This document shows, piece by piece, positions 1 through 4,666 of a stretch of DNA of 5,104 nt. Made by a program: the position numbers and the translations under genes. The notes beneath the pieces were generated by a model. The model was not told where the DNA came from. It saw nothing but the letters and a program-made list of their open reading frames with translations, and did no database searches. Every line of letters begins with the position of its first letter. Position 1 is the first letter of the stretch. Origin of the DNA: an uncultured Eubacteriales bacterium. Its GTDB lineage: Bacteria > Bacillota > Clostridia > Oscillospirales > Acutalibacteraceae. The DNA lies in contig CAKSNI010000097.1 of NCBI GenBank assembly GCA_934476025.1, positions 1 through 5,104 of the forward strand, read 5' to 3'.

Positions 1-122
1 TACGATATATCCGAAGCGTACAAGTCTAGGCACTCAATAGGATTGAACCGCCGCGTACTAAACGGTACGCACGGTGGTGCGAGAGGCCGGCTGCTCAACG
101 AATGGGCAGCTTCCTACCCGAT
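1..122 (+). mobile_element. Group II intron, 3' end only (domains V and VI)
   Basis: This is the 3' end of a ribozyme-based retroelement; the rest, including any reverse transcriptase/maturase, lies left of the window. Domain V can be folded at 45-80. A 9-bp lower helix pairs 47-55 with 70-78 (one C-A mismatch at 54/71), C68-G69 form the two-base bulge, and an upper helix pairs 56-59 with 64-67 around the loop AAAC. Domain VI follows: the stem 92-98 (GCTGCTC) pairs with 104-110 (GGGCAGC), AGG at 84-86 pairs with CCT at 113-115, and A116 is left as the bulged branch-point adenosine. The intron should end in ...CCCGAT at 122, which puts the branch A seven bases from the end. The sequence strongly resembles the D5-D6 region that follows ltrA-type genes in Clostridia, as I remember it. 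No reverse transcriptase reading frame can be assigned in the first 44 bases, which are probably domain IV. The 3' boundary is inferred from structure, not from an empty site. Confidence 0.82.
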
Positions 123-133
123 TTGCAAAAAAT

Positions 134-619
134 TCAGTGCTCCGGGAAAATCCGCCGCCAAAGAGGGGTAAGCAGCAGGCCGACTGTACAGGCCGCAGCT
201 TCGCCGGCACCGACACTCAGTGCCGAAAGAAAAAAGACCCGGAAGGAAAATGCGCCGCTGTACAGCGTGAGTTCCATGCCGATGATCCCGGCGTTGATGA
301 GGACGGGGCAGAGCGCCGAGAGAACCGGGTAGCCCTTGAAGCGGATCCGGCGGAACAAAAAGGAAAGCAGAGCGGAAAACAGGGTTGCCAGGGTTCCGAA
401 AATCAGATCCAGCGGCAGAAAAGAGGCCAGATTGGTCAGCAGGCACCCGACCGTCAACCCCCATATCGCCGCCGGGCAAAAGGCCGGTAAAATCGTCAAA
501 ATTTCCGAAACCCGGCATTGCAGCGCCCCGAAGGTAAGGGGGGCAAGGATCAGCGAGAGAACGGTATAAACGGCCGCAATCAGGGCGGCAATCACCACGG
601 AACGAAGTTGTTTTTTCAT
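134..619 (-). CDS. queT: QueT-family ECF transporter S component (queuosine precursor uptake)
   Basis: This is the substrate-binding membrane subunit of an energy-coupling factor transporter, thought to import queuosine precursors such as preQ1 or queuine together with a shared EcfA/EcfA'/EcfT module not seen here. The 161-residue protein is almost entirely hydrophobic, with about five or six membrane segments (roughly 8-30, 41-62, 66-85, 97-118, 128-150). Residues 11-16 (AALIAA) give the AxxxA spacing in helix 1 through which S components dock on EcfT. The stretch around 27-45, with APLTFGA then RVSE and LTILP, is typical of the QueT family (PF06177), and the length fits. ATG at 617-619 is preferred over the TTG just upstream, because AGGTGA at 626-631 lies 6 bases before it. 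The preQ1-like leader upstream supports the substrate assignment. The stop lies 11 bases from the inferred end of the group II intron, which converges on it. Confidence 0.88.
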   Translation of the reverse strand: MKKQLRSVVIAALIAAVYTVLSLILAPLTFGALQCRVSEILTILPAFCPAAIWGLTVGCLLTNLASFLPLDLIFGTLATLFSALLSFLFRRIRFKGYPVLSALCPVLINAGIIGMELTLYSGAFSFRVFFLSALSVGAGEAAACTVGLLLTPLWRRIFPEH

Positions 620-625
620 CAAAAA

Positions 626-631
626 TCACCT
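626..631 (-). promoter_or_regulatory. Ribosome binding site of queT
   Basis: AGGTGA on the - strand lies 6 bases before the ATG at 619, which fixes that start over the TTG at 622. The GGTGA portion is complementary to UCACC in the loop of the hairpin just upstream (653-657), so the site could be masked. Confidence 0.75.
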
Positions 632-636
632 TTTTT

Positions 637-674
637 CGACAAAACACGCCCCGGTGAAAAAGGCGTGCCTGCCG
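637..674 (-). terminator. Leader hairpin of queT (candidate riboswitch expression platform)
   Basis: On the - strand CACGCC (667-662) pairs with GGCGUG (650-645) around an 11-base loop, followed by UUUUGUCG. The stem can be lengthened outward by pairing C674-G668 with bases 644-637, with a U bulge at 641 and several G-U pairs, to about 13 bp. The lower part would compete with the pseudoknot strand at 676-673. The hairpin could be a weak intrinsic terminator, having only four U's, or a translational switch ending six bases before the Shine-Dalgarno site. The pairing is visible in the sequence; the mechanism is inferred. Confidence 0.55.
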
Positions 675-710
675 TAGTTTTCTTTTTTGTCAGGATTTTA
701 CGAACTGACA
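672..710 (-). ncRNA. preQ1-I-like riboswitch aptamer upstream of queT
   Basis: On the - strand the helix UGUCAG (710-705) pairs with CUGACA (693-688), a perfect 6 bp, around an 11-base loop starting UUC and ending in C694. An A-rich tail ending ACUACGG follows. UACG in the tail (676-673) can pair with CGUA in the loop (702-699), giving an H-type pseudoknot. This is the architecture of preQ1-I aptamers: a short P1, a loop with UUC, a cytosine just before the 3' P1 strand that would pair with the ligand, and an A-rich tail with ACUA. The next gene is queT, a known partner of preQ1 riboswitches. The P1 does not end in the usual GG before UUC and the tail is interrupted by one G, so the match is good but not perfect. 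Confidence 0.6.
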
Positions 711-711
711 A

Positions 712-740
712 CCGCCGCACGGTGTCGGCGGATTTTTTTT
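712..740 (+). terminator. Hairpin with T8 tract, terminator-shaped on the + strand
   Basis: CCGCCG (712-717) pairs with CGGCGG (726-731) around an 8-base loop, followed by A and eight T's on the + strand. This is the shape of an intrinsic terminator for rightward transcription, although no rightward gene precedes it apart from the intron end. On the - strand the same stem is preceded by A8 and followed by TTGTC, so it is at best a weak end for lexA-rnhA transcripts. Confidence 0.5.
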
Positions 741-778
741 ACTCGAAACGGCCGAAAAAGCCGGAGAGTGCGAAAAAA

Positions 779-1222
779 TTATTCCCGGAAGTGCCGGGTA
801 TAATACCCCACAGCCAGGGCGTCACACCGTTCGTTTTCGGGGTGACCGTTGTGCCCCTTGACCCAGCAAAGGGTGACCCGGTGGCGATCGAACAGTCGAA
901 GAATTTCTTCCCATAAATCGGCATTTAAGGCCGGCTTTTTGTCTTTTTTGCGCCAGCCGTTTTGCTGCCAGGACTTGGCCCACCCTTTGGTCAGGGCATC
1001 GCACAGATATTTGGAATCGGTGGTCAGCACCACTTCACAGGGTTCTTTGAGAGCCGAAAGCGCCGCAATGGCGGCCATGAGTTCCATGCGGTTGTTGGTG
1101 GTTTGCCGTTCACCGCCGGAAAGTTCCTTTTCCGCCCCGTTATAACGCAGTACCGCGCCCCAGCCGCCCGGGCCCGGATTGCCGGAACAGGCGCCGTCGG
1201 TAAAGATTTCTACCCGTTTCAC
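779..1222 (-). CDS. rnhA: Ribonuclease HI
   Basis: This enzyme cleaves the RNA strand of RNA-DNA hybrids, removing Okazaki primers and R-loops in the cytoplasm. The protein has 147 residues, close to the E. coli enzyme (155), and is a plain catalytic domain without an N-terminal hybrid-binding domain. The DEDD metal-binding residues are all present: D9 (in FTDGACSGNPGPGG), E47 (NNRMELMA), D69 (LTTDSKYL) and D134 (CDALA). The catalytic histidine is H124 in WVKGHNGHPENE, and the basic handle region is present around 79-96. GTG at 1220-1222 is chosen because the protein then begins MKRVEIFTDG, as in the family, and AGGT lies 7 bases upstream; a TTG at 1243 would add seven residues overlapping lexA. 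It starts 2 bases after the lexA stop, so the two are almost certainly co-transcribed and translationally coupled. No separate promoter is visible. Confidence 0.95.
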   Translation of the reverse strand: MKRVEIFTDGACSGNPGPGGWGAVLRYNGAEKELSGGERQTTNNRMELMAAIAALSALKEPCEVVLTTDSKYLCDALTKGWAKSWQQNGWRKKDKKPALNADLWEEILRLFDRHRVTLCWVKGHNGHPENERCDALAVGYYTRHFRE

Positions 1223-1224
1223 GC

Positions 1225-1815
1225 TCAGTACCTGCGGTAACAACCGACAACCTTTCCGAGAATGGACGGATTCTCGGGGTAAATCGGCGAATAGTCCGGG
1301 TTTTCCGGCAGAAAAACCACCCGGCCGTTTTGGATGGACAGGCGTTTGACGGTGGCTTCGTCACCATCCATTCCGATGACAATATCGCCGTTTTTGGCAA
1401 CGGCATCCTGATCGGCAATCACCAGGTCGCCGTCGAGAATGCCGGCATCCCGCATGGAAAGCCCTTGCACCCGCAGGGCGAACAGCCCCCGGGAATCCCG
1501 GGCCGGGTAGGGAATGTAATCTTCGATCTGTTCCACCGCCAGAATCGGCTGACCGGCCGTTACCCGACCGATGATCGGGACCCGGGCGGCCGAAAAGGTG
1601 TCGTCAATCCGGATGGAACGGGAAGAATGGCTGCTGTCGCGCCGGATGTACCCGCCTTCCTCCAGAATGTCCAGAATTTTATGAACCGAAGAGGTTGATT
1701 TGATCCGACAGTCCCGGCAGATTTCCCGGATGGTCGGGGGGCAGCCTTCGTCAATTGCCTGAACCAGATAGCGATAAACCGCTTCCTGTTTTTCGTTCAG
1801 CCCCGGTCGTTCCAT
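1225..1815 (-). CDS. lexA: LexA repressor (SOS regulator)
   Basis: This is the transcriptional repressor of the SOS response, which inactivates itself by self-cleavage when stimulated by RecA filaments. The 196 residues match the family length. The winged-helix DNA-binding domain covers about 1-70, with TIREICRDC then the recognition helix region STSSVHKILDILEEGGYI. The S24 peptidase domain follows, with the cleavage bond A87-G88 (GRVTAGQP), the catalytic serine S120 (GLSMRDAGI) and the lysine K157 (ATVKRL). These correspond to A84-G85, S119 and K156 of E. coli. ATG at 1813-1815 is used because AGGAGG lies 7 bases upstream; an in-frame ATG six codons earlier has this Shine-Dalgarno inside its coding sequence. 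It shares a transcript with rnhA. No clear GAAC-N4-GTTC operator was found in its promoter. Confidence 0.96.
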   Translation of the reverse strand: MERPGLNEKQEAVYRYLVQAIDEGCPPTIREICRDCRIKSTSSVHKILDILEEGGYIRRDSSHSSRSIRIDDTFSAARVPIIGRVTAGQPILAVEQIEDYIPYPARDSRGLFALRVQGLSMRDAGILDGDLVIADQDAVAKNGDIVIGMDGDEATVKRLSIQNGRVVFLPENPDYSPIYPENPSILGKVVGCYRRY

Positions 1816-1822
1816 CTCTTCG

Positions 1823-1828
1823 CCTCCT
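1823..1828 (-). promoter_or_regulatory. Ribosome binding site of lexA
   Basis: A perfect AGGAGG on the - strand lies 7 bases before the ATG at 1815. It decides the start, since the upstream ATG at 1833 would read through this site as codons. Confidence 0.85.
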
Positions 1829-1834
1829 AACATT

Positions 1835-2233
1835 TCATGGTTTCTTTTCTATTTTATCATGCTTTTGCCGGTAAATCAAGACCGCGGCGCAAATAATCTC
1901 CTTGATTCCGTAGGCCAGCAAAAGAATCGCGAACAAAATCCGCAGCCATTTTCCTCCGAGAAACCGCGAAAGAAGCATTCCGAGCACTGCGCCGGGCAAC
2001 CCGCCCGCAACCATAAAGCCCACCGTTTTCAGGACAATTTGCCGGCGAAACGCATAAATACAAACGGCGGTCAGCCCAATGGGCAAAAAGAAAAGCAGAT
2101 TGATTCCCTGGGCCGCCAGTTGATCCGCTCCGGTAAAAACCGTCAGATAAATCAGCAGGACCGCTCCGCCTCCCAGCCCCATTCCACCGATCACGCCGGA
2201 ACAAAAACCGGCCAGAATGGCCACGATACTCAT
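1835..2233 (-). CDS. TSUP (TauE/SafE) family half-size membrane protein, second of a pair
   Basis: The family (DUF81, PF01925) includes exporters or permeases for sulfite, sulfoacetate and other small organic anions; the substrate here is unknown. Full-length members have about 250 residues and two related four-helix halves; this protein has 132 residues and about four membrane segments (3-33, 40-62, 68-92, 95-120). The glycine-rich motif GMGLGGG at 17-23 and AAQGINLLFF at 40-49 are family hallmarks, and a charged tail (RQKHDKIEKK) ends it. It opens with ATG at 2231-2233, which overlaps the stop of the preceding half in the sequence ATGA, so it is presumably made by termination-reinitiation; only a poor Shine-Dalgarno (GAGG, about 11 bases away) precedes it. 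The two halves probably assemble as a heterodimer. The lexA promoter lies in its last codons. Confidence 0.85.
   Translation of the reverse strand: MSIVAILAGFCSGVIGGMGLGGGAVLLIYLTVFTGADQLAAQGINLLFFLPIGLTAVCIYAFRRQIVLKTVGFMVAGGLPGAVLGMLLSRFLGGKWLRILFAILLLAYGIKEIICAAVLIYRQKHDKIEKKP
1851..1879 (-). promoter_or_regulatory. SigA-type promoter of lexA-rnhA
   Basis: On the - strand a -35 of TTGATT (1879-1874) and a -10 of TAAAAT (1856-1851) are separated by exactly 17 bases. The predicted start is near 1844, about 30 bases before the lexA ATG. The promoter lies within the last codons of the upstream TSUP gene, so lexA can be transcribed alone or by read-through. Confidence 0.72.
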
Positions 2234-2592
2234 ACGCCCAACAACCTCAGCGCCGCCCAAAGACAAAAAATCCCGAAAATCCCCCGGAGCCAATGAGAAG
2301 CGATCTTTTTCAGCAGAATCGTACCGCAGGCCGAACCGATCATTCCGGCCGGCAGGTAGGGTAAAACCGCCGAGGGGTTGACCCGGCCGGTTGCCCAGTA
2401 CAGCCCGGCGCTGAGCAGCGTAATCGGAAGAATCACTCCGACCGCGTTTGCGTGTGCCCGCTTTTGGGAAAGCCCGGTTTGGGTCAGGGCCCGAACCGCC
2501 ACCAGCCCTCCGCCGGCTCCGAATAAACTGTTGATCAGGCCGATGGCCATCCCCCAGGCGGCACATAGGGCCTCTTTTTTCCGAATTTTCAT
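2230..2592 (-). CDS. TSUP (TauE/SafE) family half-size membrane protein, first of a pair
   Basis: This is the partner of the downstream half-size TSUP protein and likely a small-anion exporter subunit of unknown substrate. The 120 residues form about four membrane segments (8-33, 46-68, 73-95, 101-119). The family motif LFGAGGG occurs at 23-29, matching GMGLGGG of the partner, and HANAVG at 47-52 matches its AQGIN motif. The two proteins thus look like the two repeats of a full-length TSUP transporter encoded separately. ATG at 2590-2592 is supported by GGTGA six bases upstream. No convincing promoter was found: the best -10 candidate would start transcription inside the ribosome binding site. 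The gene is divergent from an AraC-type regulator, which may control it. Both halves retain their motifs and a clean ATGA junction, so a recent frameshift in a full-length gene is less likely than a genuine split pair. Confidence 0.85.
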   Translation of the reverse strand: MKIRKKEALCAAWGMAIGLINSLFGAGGGLVAVRALTQTGLSQKRAHANAVGVILPITLLSAGLYWATGRVNPSAVLPYLPAGMIGSACGTILLKKIASHWLRGIFGIFCLWAALRLLGV

Positions 2593-2688
2593 TCAAAATC
2601 ACCGCAAATAGTATGCCCGGCCGGTGAAATCTTTTTCGTATTTGAAAAAATATTGCCTGCGCGGACGGAAAATGAAGGAAAATGACGC

Positions 2689-2702
2689 TTATTTGCAAAT
2701 AA
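2689..2702. promoter_or_regulatory. 14-bp perfect palindrome, candidate operator
   Basis: TTATTTGCAAATAA is a perfect inverted repeat, ending 15 bases before the -35 of the araC-type gene and about 100 bases upstream of the divergent TSUP start. A partial copy, GCAAATA, occurs at 2604-2610 next to the TSUP ribosome binding site. It is a plausible regulator binding site; no factor can be named. Confidence 0.4.
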
Positions 2703-2717
2703 TCTCTCTATCTTCCA

Positions 2718-2746
2718 TTGAAAAACCCGCCCTTCTATTGTATAAT
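2718..2746 (+). promoter_or_regulatory. Near-consensus SigA promoter of the AraC-family gene
   Basis: TTGAAA (2718-2723) and a perfect TATAAT (2741-2746) are spaced by 17 bases. The predicted start is near 2753, about 20 bases before the GTG at 2774. This excludes the in-frame ATG codons upstream of the promoter as translation starts on this transcript. Confidence 0.85.
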
Positions 2747-2758
2747 GAAGCAAAATCG

Positions 2759-2766
2759 GGAGGGGG
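2759..2766 (+). promoter_or_regulatory. Ribosome binding site of the AraC-family gene
   Basis: The purine run GGAGGGGG ends 7 bases before the GTG at 2774-2776 and supports that start. Confidence 0.7.
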
Positions 2767-2773
2767 AGAGAGT

Positions 2774-3688
2774 GTGCGGTGCTTTTGTTTTGATCTCAGT
2801 AAAACCTTCAAAGTTTCCTATTTCGGCGAGGAACGCTTCTCGCCGCTGCGCAGCAATCTGACCCGAATTCCGCAGGAACTGATCCTGTATTTTGTATCGG
2901 AAGGGTCACTGACGGTGGAGGAAGGCTCCGAAACCGTTATCCTGAAAGCCGGGGATGTCCATATTTTCCGTCCCTTTGTGCTGCAGCGCCCGGTGTCGGC
3001 CAACAAATGCCGGTATTTTTATGTGCATATCGATCTGGATTCGGTGCGGATGGTGGATAAAACGGCGGCCGAACTGGAAAACGAAATCATTTCGACCCGG
3101 AACGCATTTTTGACCGGTTCTTTGTACGAAACCCAGCTTTATTCCCACAGTTATCTGACGCTTCCGTCGGACTGGCATTTTTCCAATGCCCATGAATTTG
3201 AAAAAATCCGCAATCTTTTCACCAGTTCGCTGAAAAGCTCCACCGCCGCCAAAAACGAATACTTTAATCAGGTGGTTTCCCTTCGGTTTGCGGAAATTCT
3301 GATTGAAACCTATCGTTCCTTTGCCGAAAGCGGCCGGTACGGAAATTCCCGGAATTCCAAGTCGGCTACGGCAGCCGAACGGCTGCTCGATCATATCAAG
3401 GCCAACTATTCCAGTGATATTACCCGTTCTCAGATCGAGAGGATCAGCGGCTATTCTTTTGACTATATCAATCGGGTTTTCGGCTCCCGGATGGGAATGC
3501 CGATTTTTGAGTACATTACCCATTTACGCATGGATGAGGCCCGGCGGCTTCTCACGACTTCCAATATGCGGGTCGGTGAAGTGGCTCAGGCGGTCGGAAT
3601 TCACGATGTGTACTATTTTTCCAAACTCTTCAAAAAAAGCAGCGGGGTACCGCCATCCAAATACACCGGAAAAGCCGATCACCTATAA
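2774..3688 (+). CDS. AraC-family transcriptional regulator with N-terminal cupin-like domain
   Basis: This is a cytoplasmic DNA-binding regulator, probably responding to a small effector bound by its N-terminal half; the effector and targets are unknown. With the GTG start it has 304 residues, a normal length for the family. Residues about 35-95 form a cupin-like beta-barrel segment, with the turn GSLTVEEGSETVILKAGDVHIFRP typical of AraC-type sensor domains. The C-terminal 100 residues hold two helix-turn-helix motifs: about 219-241 (SQIERISGYSFDYINRVFG) and 265-288, ending in the family signature YYFSKLFKKSSGVPPSKY. An in-frame ATG at 2624 would add 50 residues but lies upstream of the promoter, so GTG at 2774 is chosen. 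It is divergent from the TSUP pair and followed by a strong terminator, so it forms a single-gene unit. It may regulate itself and the TSUP genes through the palindrome at 2689-2702. Confidence 0.92.
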   Translation: MRCFCFDLSKTFKVSYFGEERFSPLRSNLTRIPQELILYFVSEGSLTVEEGSETVILKAGDVHIFRPFVLQRPVSANKCRYFYVHIDLDSVRMVDKTAAELENEIISTRNAFLTGSLYETQLYSHSYLTLPSDWHFSNAHEFEKIRNLFTSSLKSSTAAKNEYFNQVVSLRFAEILIETYRSFAESGRYGNSRNSKSATAAERLLDHIKANYSSDITRSQIERISGYSFDYINRVFGSRMGMPIFEYITHLRMDEARRLLTTSNMRVGEVAQAVGIHDVYYFSKLFKKSSGVPPSKYTGKADHL

Positions 3689-3696
3689 GATGTTTC

Positions 3697-3737
3697 AAAC
3701 GGCAGGAAAACCTATTTTGGGTTTTCCTGCCGTTTTC
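3697..3737 (+). terminator. Intrinsic terminator of the AraC-family gene
   Basis: A perfect 16-bp stem (3697-3712 with 3720-3735) encloses a 7-base loop and ends in TTTTC, starting 9 bases after the stop codon. The G+C core is ACGGCAGG with CCTGCCGT. On the opposite strand it is followed by TTTGAAAC, so termination there would be weaker. Confidence 0.9.
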
Positions 3738-3801
3738 TACTGTCGGGAGAGAAAAAATCCGGCCGGTAGAACCCGGATCCCCGTCGGGTTTATGAAAGAG
3801 A

Positions 3802-3833
3802 ACGGGGAGTAGACCGTCGAAATACGGGAGTAG
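3802..3833 (+). repeat. Direct repeat upstream of the trhA promoter, candidate operator
   Basis: ACGGGGAGTAG (3802-3812) and ACGGGAGTAG (3824-3833) share GGGAGTAG at a distance of exactly 21 bases, two helical turns. The second copy ends 1 base before the -35. The spacing on one face of the helix suggests binding of a dimeric or tandem regulator, but no factor is known. Confidence 0.4.
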
Positions 3834-3834
3834 G

Positions 3835-3863
3835 TTGCCCGTTGGAGCGGGCTATGGTATAGT
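3835..3863 (+). promoter_or_regulatory. Extended -10 promoter of trhA
   Basis: A -35 of TTGCCC (3835-3840) and a -10 of TATAGT (3858-3863) are spaced by 17 bases. TGG just before the -10 supplies the TGn extension, compensating for the weak -35. The predicted start near 3870 leaves a leader of about 58 bases. Confidence 0.7.
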
Positions 3864-3927
3864 CGGGGCAAAGATCAAAACGGGAATGGCCGAAAGACCG
3901 CCCGATTTTCGGAAAGGAAGAAAGAGG

Positions 3928-4605
3928 ATGAGTCGAACCCCCTTGGCCCTTCGTCGGCTGCCCAACTATACCGCCGCGCAGGAGGCGGCCAATACCGTAA
4001 CCCATATCATCGGAGGCGCGATCGGAATTCTGGTGCTGATTTGCGGTGTGCTGCTGTGCGCTTTTCGTCGGGATCGCTGGGATCTGGTGGGAATGTGCAT
4101 CTACGGAAGTTCCATGATTGCGTTGTATACGGTTTCCAGCGTTTATCACGGGCTGAAACCCGGGATGGCCAAAAAAGTAATGCAGGTGCTGGATCACTGT
4201 ACCATTTATTTTCTTATTGCCGGGACCTATACGCCCATCCTTATCGGAGGACTGCGGCCGACCCATCCGGTGCTTTGCTGGGTTCTTTTCGGCATTCAGT
4301 GGGGACTGACCGCCTTCGGGGTTACCTTTACGGCCATTGATCATAACCGCTTCCAAAAACTCTCCATGGTCTGCTATCTGTGCATGGGATGGACGCTGGT
4401 GCTGGCGCTGCCGGCGGTATTGCAAAGTTTGGGGAAGGAATTTTTCGCCTGGATTCTGGCCGGCGGGGTTTTGTATACCCTGGGGGCCGTGCTGTATATG
4501 ATCGGAGCAAAAAAACCGGTTTTTCATACCGTTTTTCACATTTTTACGGTCATCGGCAGCCTGCTGCAGGCCATCGGAATACTTTTTTATATGGGAACAT
4601 TTTAA
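3928..4605 (+). CDS. trhA: PAQR / hemolysin III family membrane protein (TrhA-like)
   Basis: This is a seven-helix inner-membrane protein of the PAQR superfamily, linked in bacteria to membrane energetics and fluidity; the old name hemolysin III does not establish haemolytic activity. The 225 residues fit the family. Conserved landmarks in order are EAANTVTHIIGG (19-30), SSVYHG with H74 (70-75), DHCTIYFLIAGTYTP starting at D89 (89-103), and H200 and H204 in FHTVFHIFTVIGS near the C-terminus. H74, H200 and H204 are the expected zinc ligands of the fold. The remaining sequence is hydrophobic in seven blocks. ATG at 3928 is chosen because AAGGAAG (3914-3920) lies 7 bases upstream and the protein then begins at the usual point before EAAN; upstream in-frame starts would overlap the promoter. 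It is a single-gene unit; the nearest strong downstream terminator is at 4713-4742. Confidence 0.93.
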   Translation: MSRTPLALRRLPNYTAAQEAANTVTHIIGGAIGILVLICGVLLCAFRRDRWDLVGMCIYGSSMIALYTVSSVYHGLKPGMAKKVMQVLDHCTIYFLIAGTYTPILIGGLRPTHPVLCWVLFGIQWGLTAFGVTFTAIDHNRFQKLSMVCYLCMGWTLVLALPAVLQSLGKEFFAWILAGGVLYTLGAVLYMIGAKKPVFHTVFHIFTVIGSLLQAIGILFYMGTF

Positions 4606-4631
4606 CAGGATCTTTAAATCGGGTTCACAAA

Positions 4632-4660
4632 TTGTTTATAAGTGCCTGCTATACTATAGT
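4632..4660 (+). promoter_or_regulatory. Candidate SigA promoter with no downstream protein gene
   Basis: TTGTTT (4632-4637) and TATAGT (4655-4660) are spaced by 17 bases, 26 bases after the trhA stop codon. The predicted start is near 4667. No convincing coding sequence follows before the terminator at 4713-4742. Confidence 0.5.
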
Positions 4661-4666
4661 CGTACC

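Noticed and set aside
1..44. C-terminus of a group II intron reverse transcriptase
   Set aside because: None of the three + frames gives a recognisable maturase ending; too short to assign, and the stretch could be intron domain IV or linker.
2608..2613. TACTAT on the - strand as a -10 for the TSUP genes
   Set aside because: The transcription start would fall inside the ribosome binding site at 2599-2603, and no -35 lies at the right distance.
2234..2698. Extension of the second TSUP half upstream in its own frame
   Set aside because: That stretch is the antisense-free alternate frame of the first TSUP gene; its translation is arginine- and proline-rich and not membrane-like, and the ATG at 2233 gives the expected protein start.
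2624..2773. N-terminal extension of the AraC-type protein from the ATG at 2624
   Set aside because: It lies upstream of a near-consensus promoter at 2718-2746, has no family resemblance, and the GTG at 2774 has a good ribosome binding site.
2906..3523. 205-codon open frame on the - strand opposite the AraC-type gene
   Set aside because: It is fully covered by a clear AraC-family gene on the other strand and has no motif or ribosome binding site of its own.
3770..3790. Hairpin AACCCG with CGGGTT upstream of trhA as a terminator
   Set aside because: No T-tract follows, and the AraC gene already has a strong terminator at 3697-3737.
3790..4539. Long open frame on the - strand opposite trhA (249 codons)
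   Set aside because: Its composition is typical of an antisense shadow (rich in H, Q, G, P, N), it has no recognisable domain, and it runs over the well-supported trhA gene.
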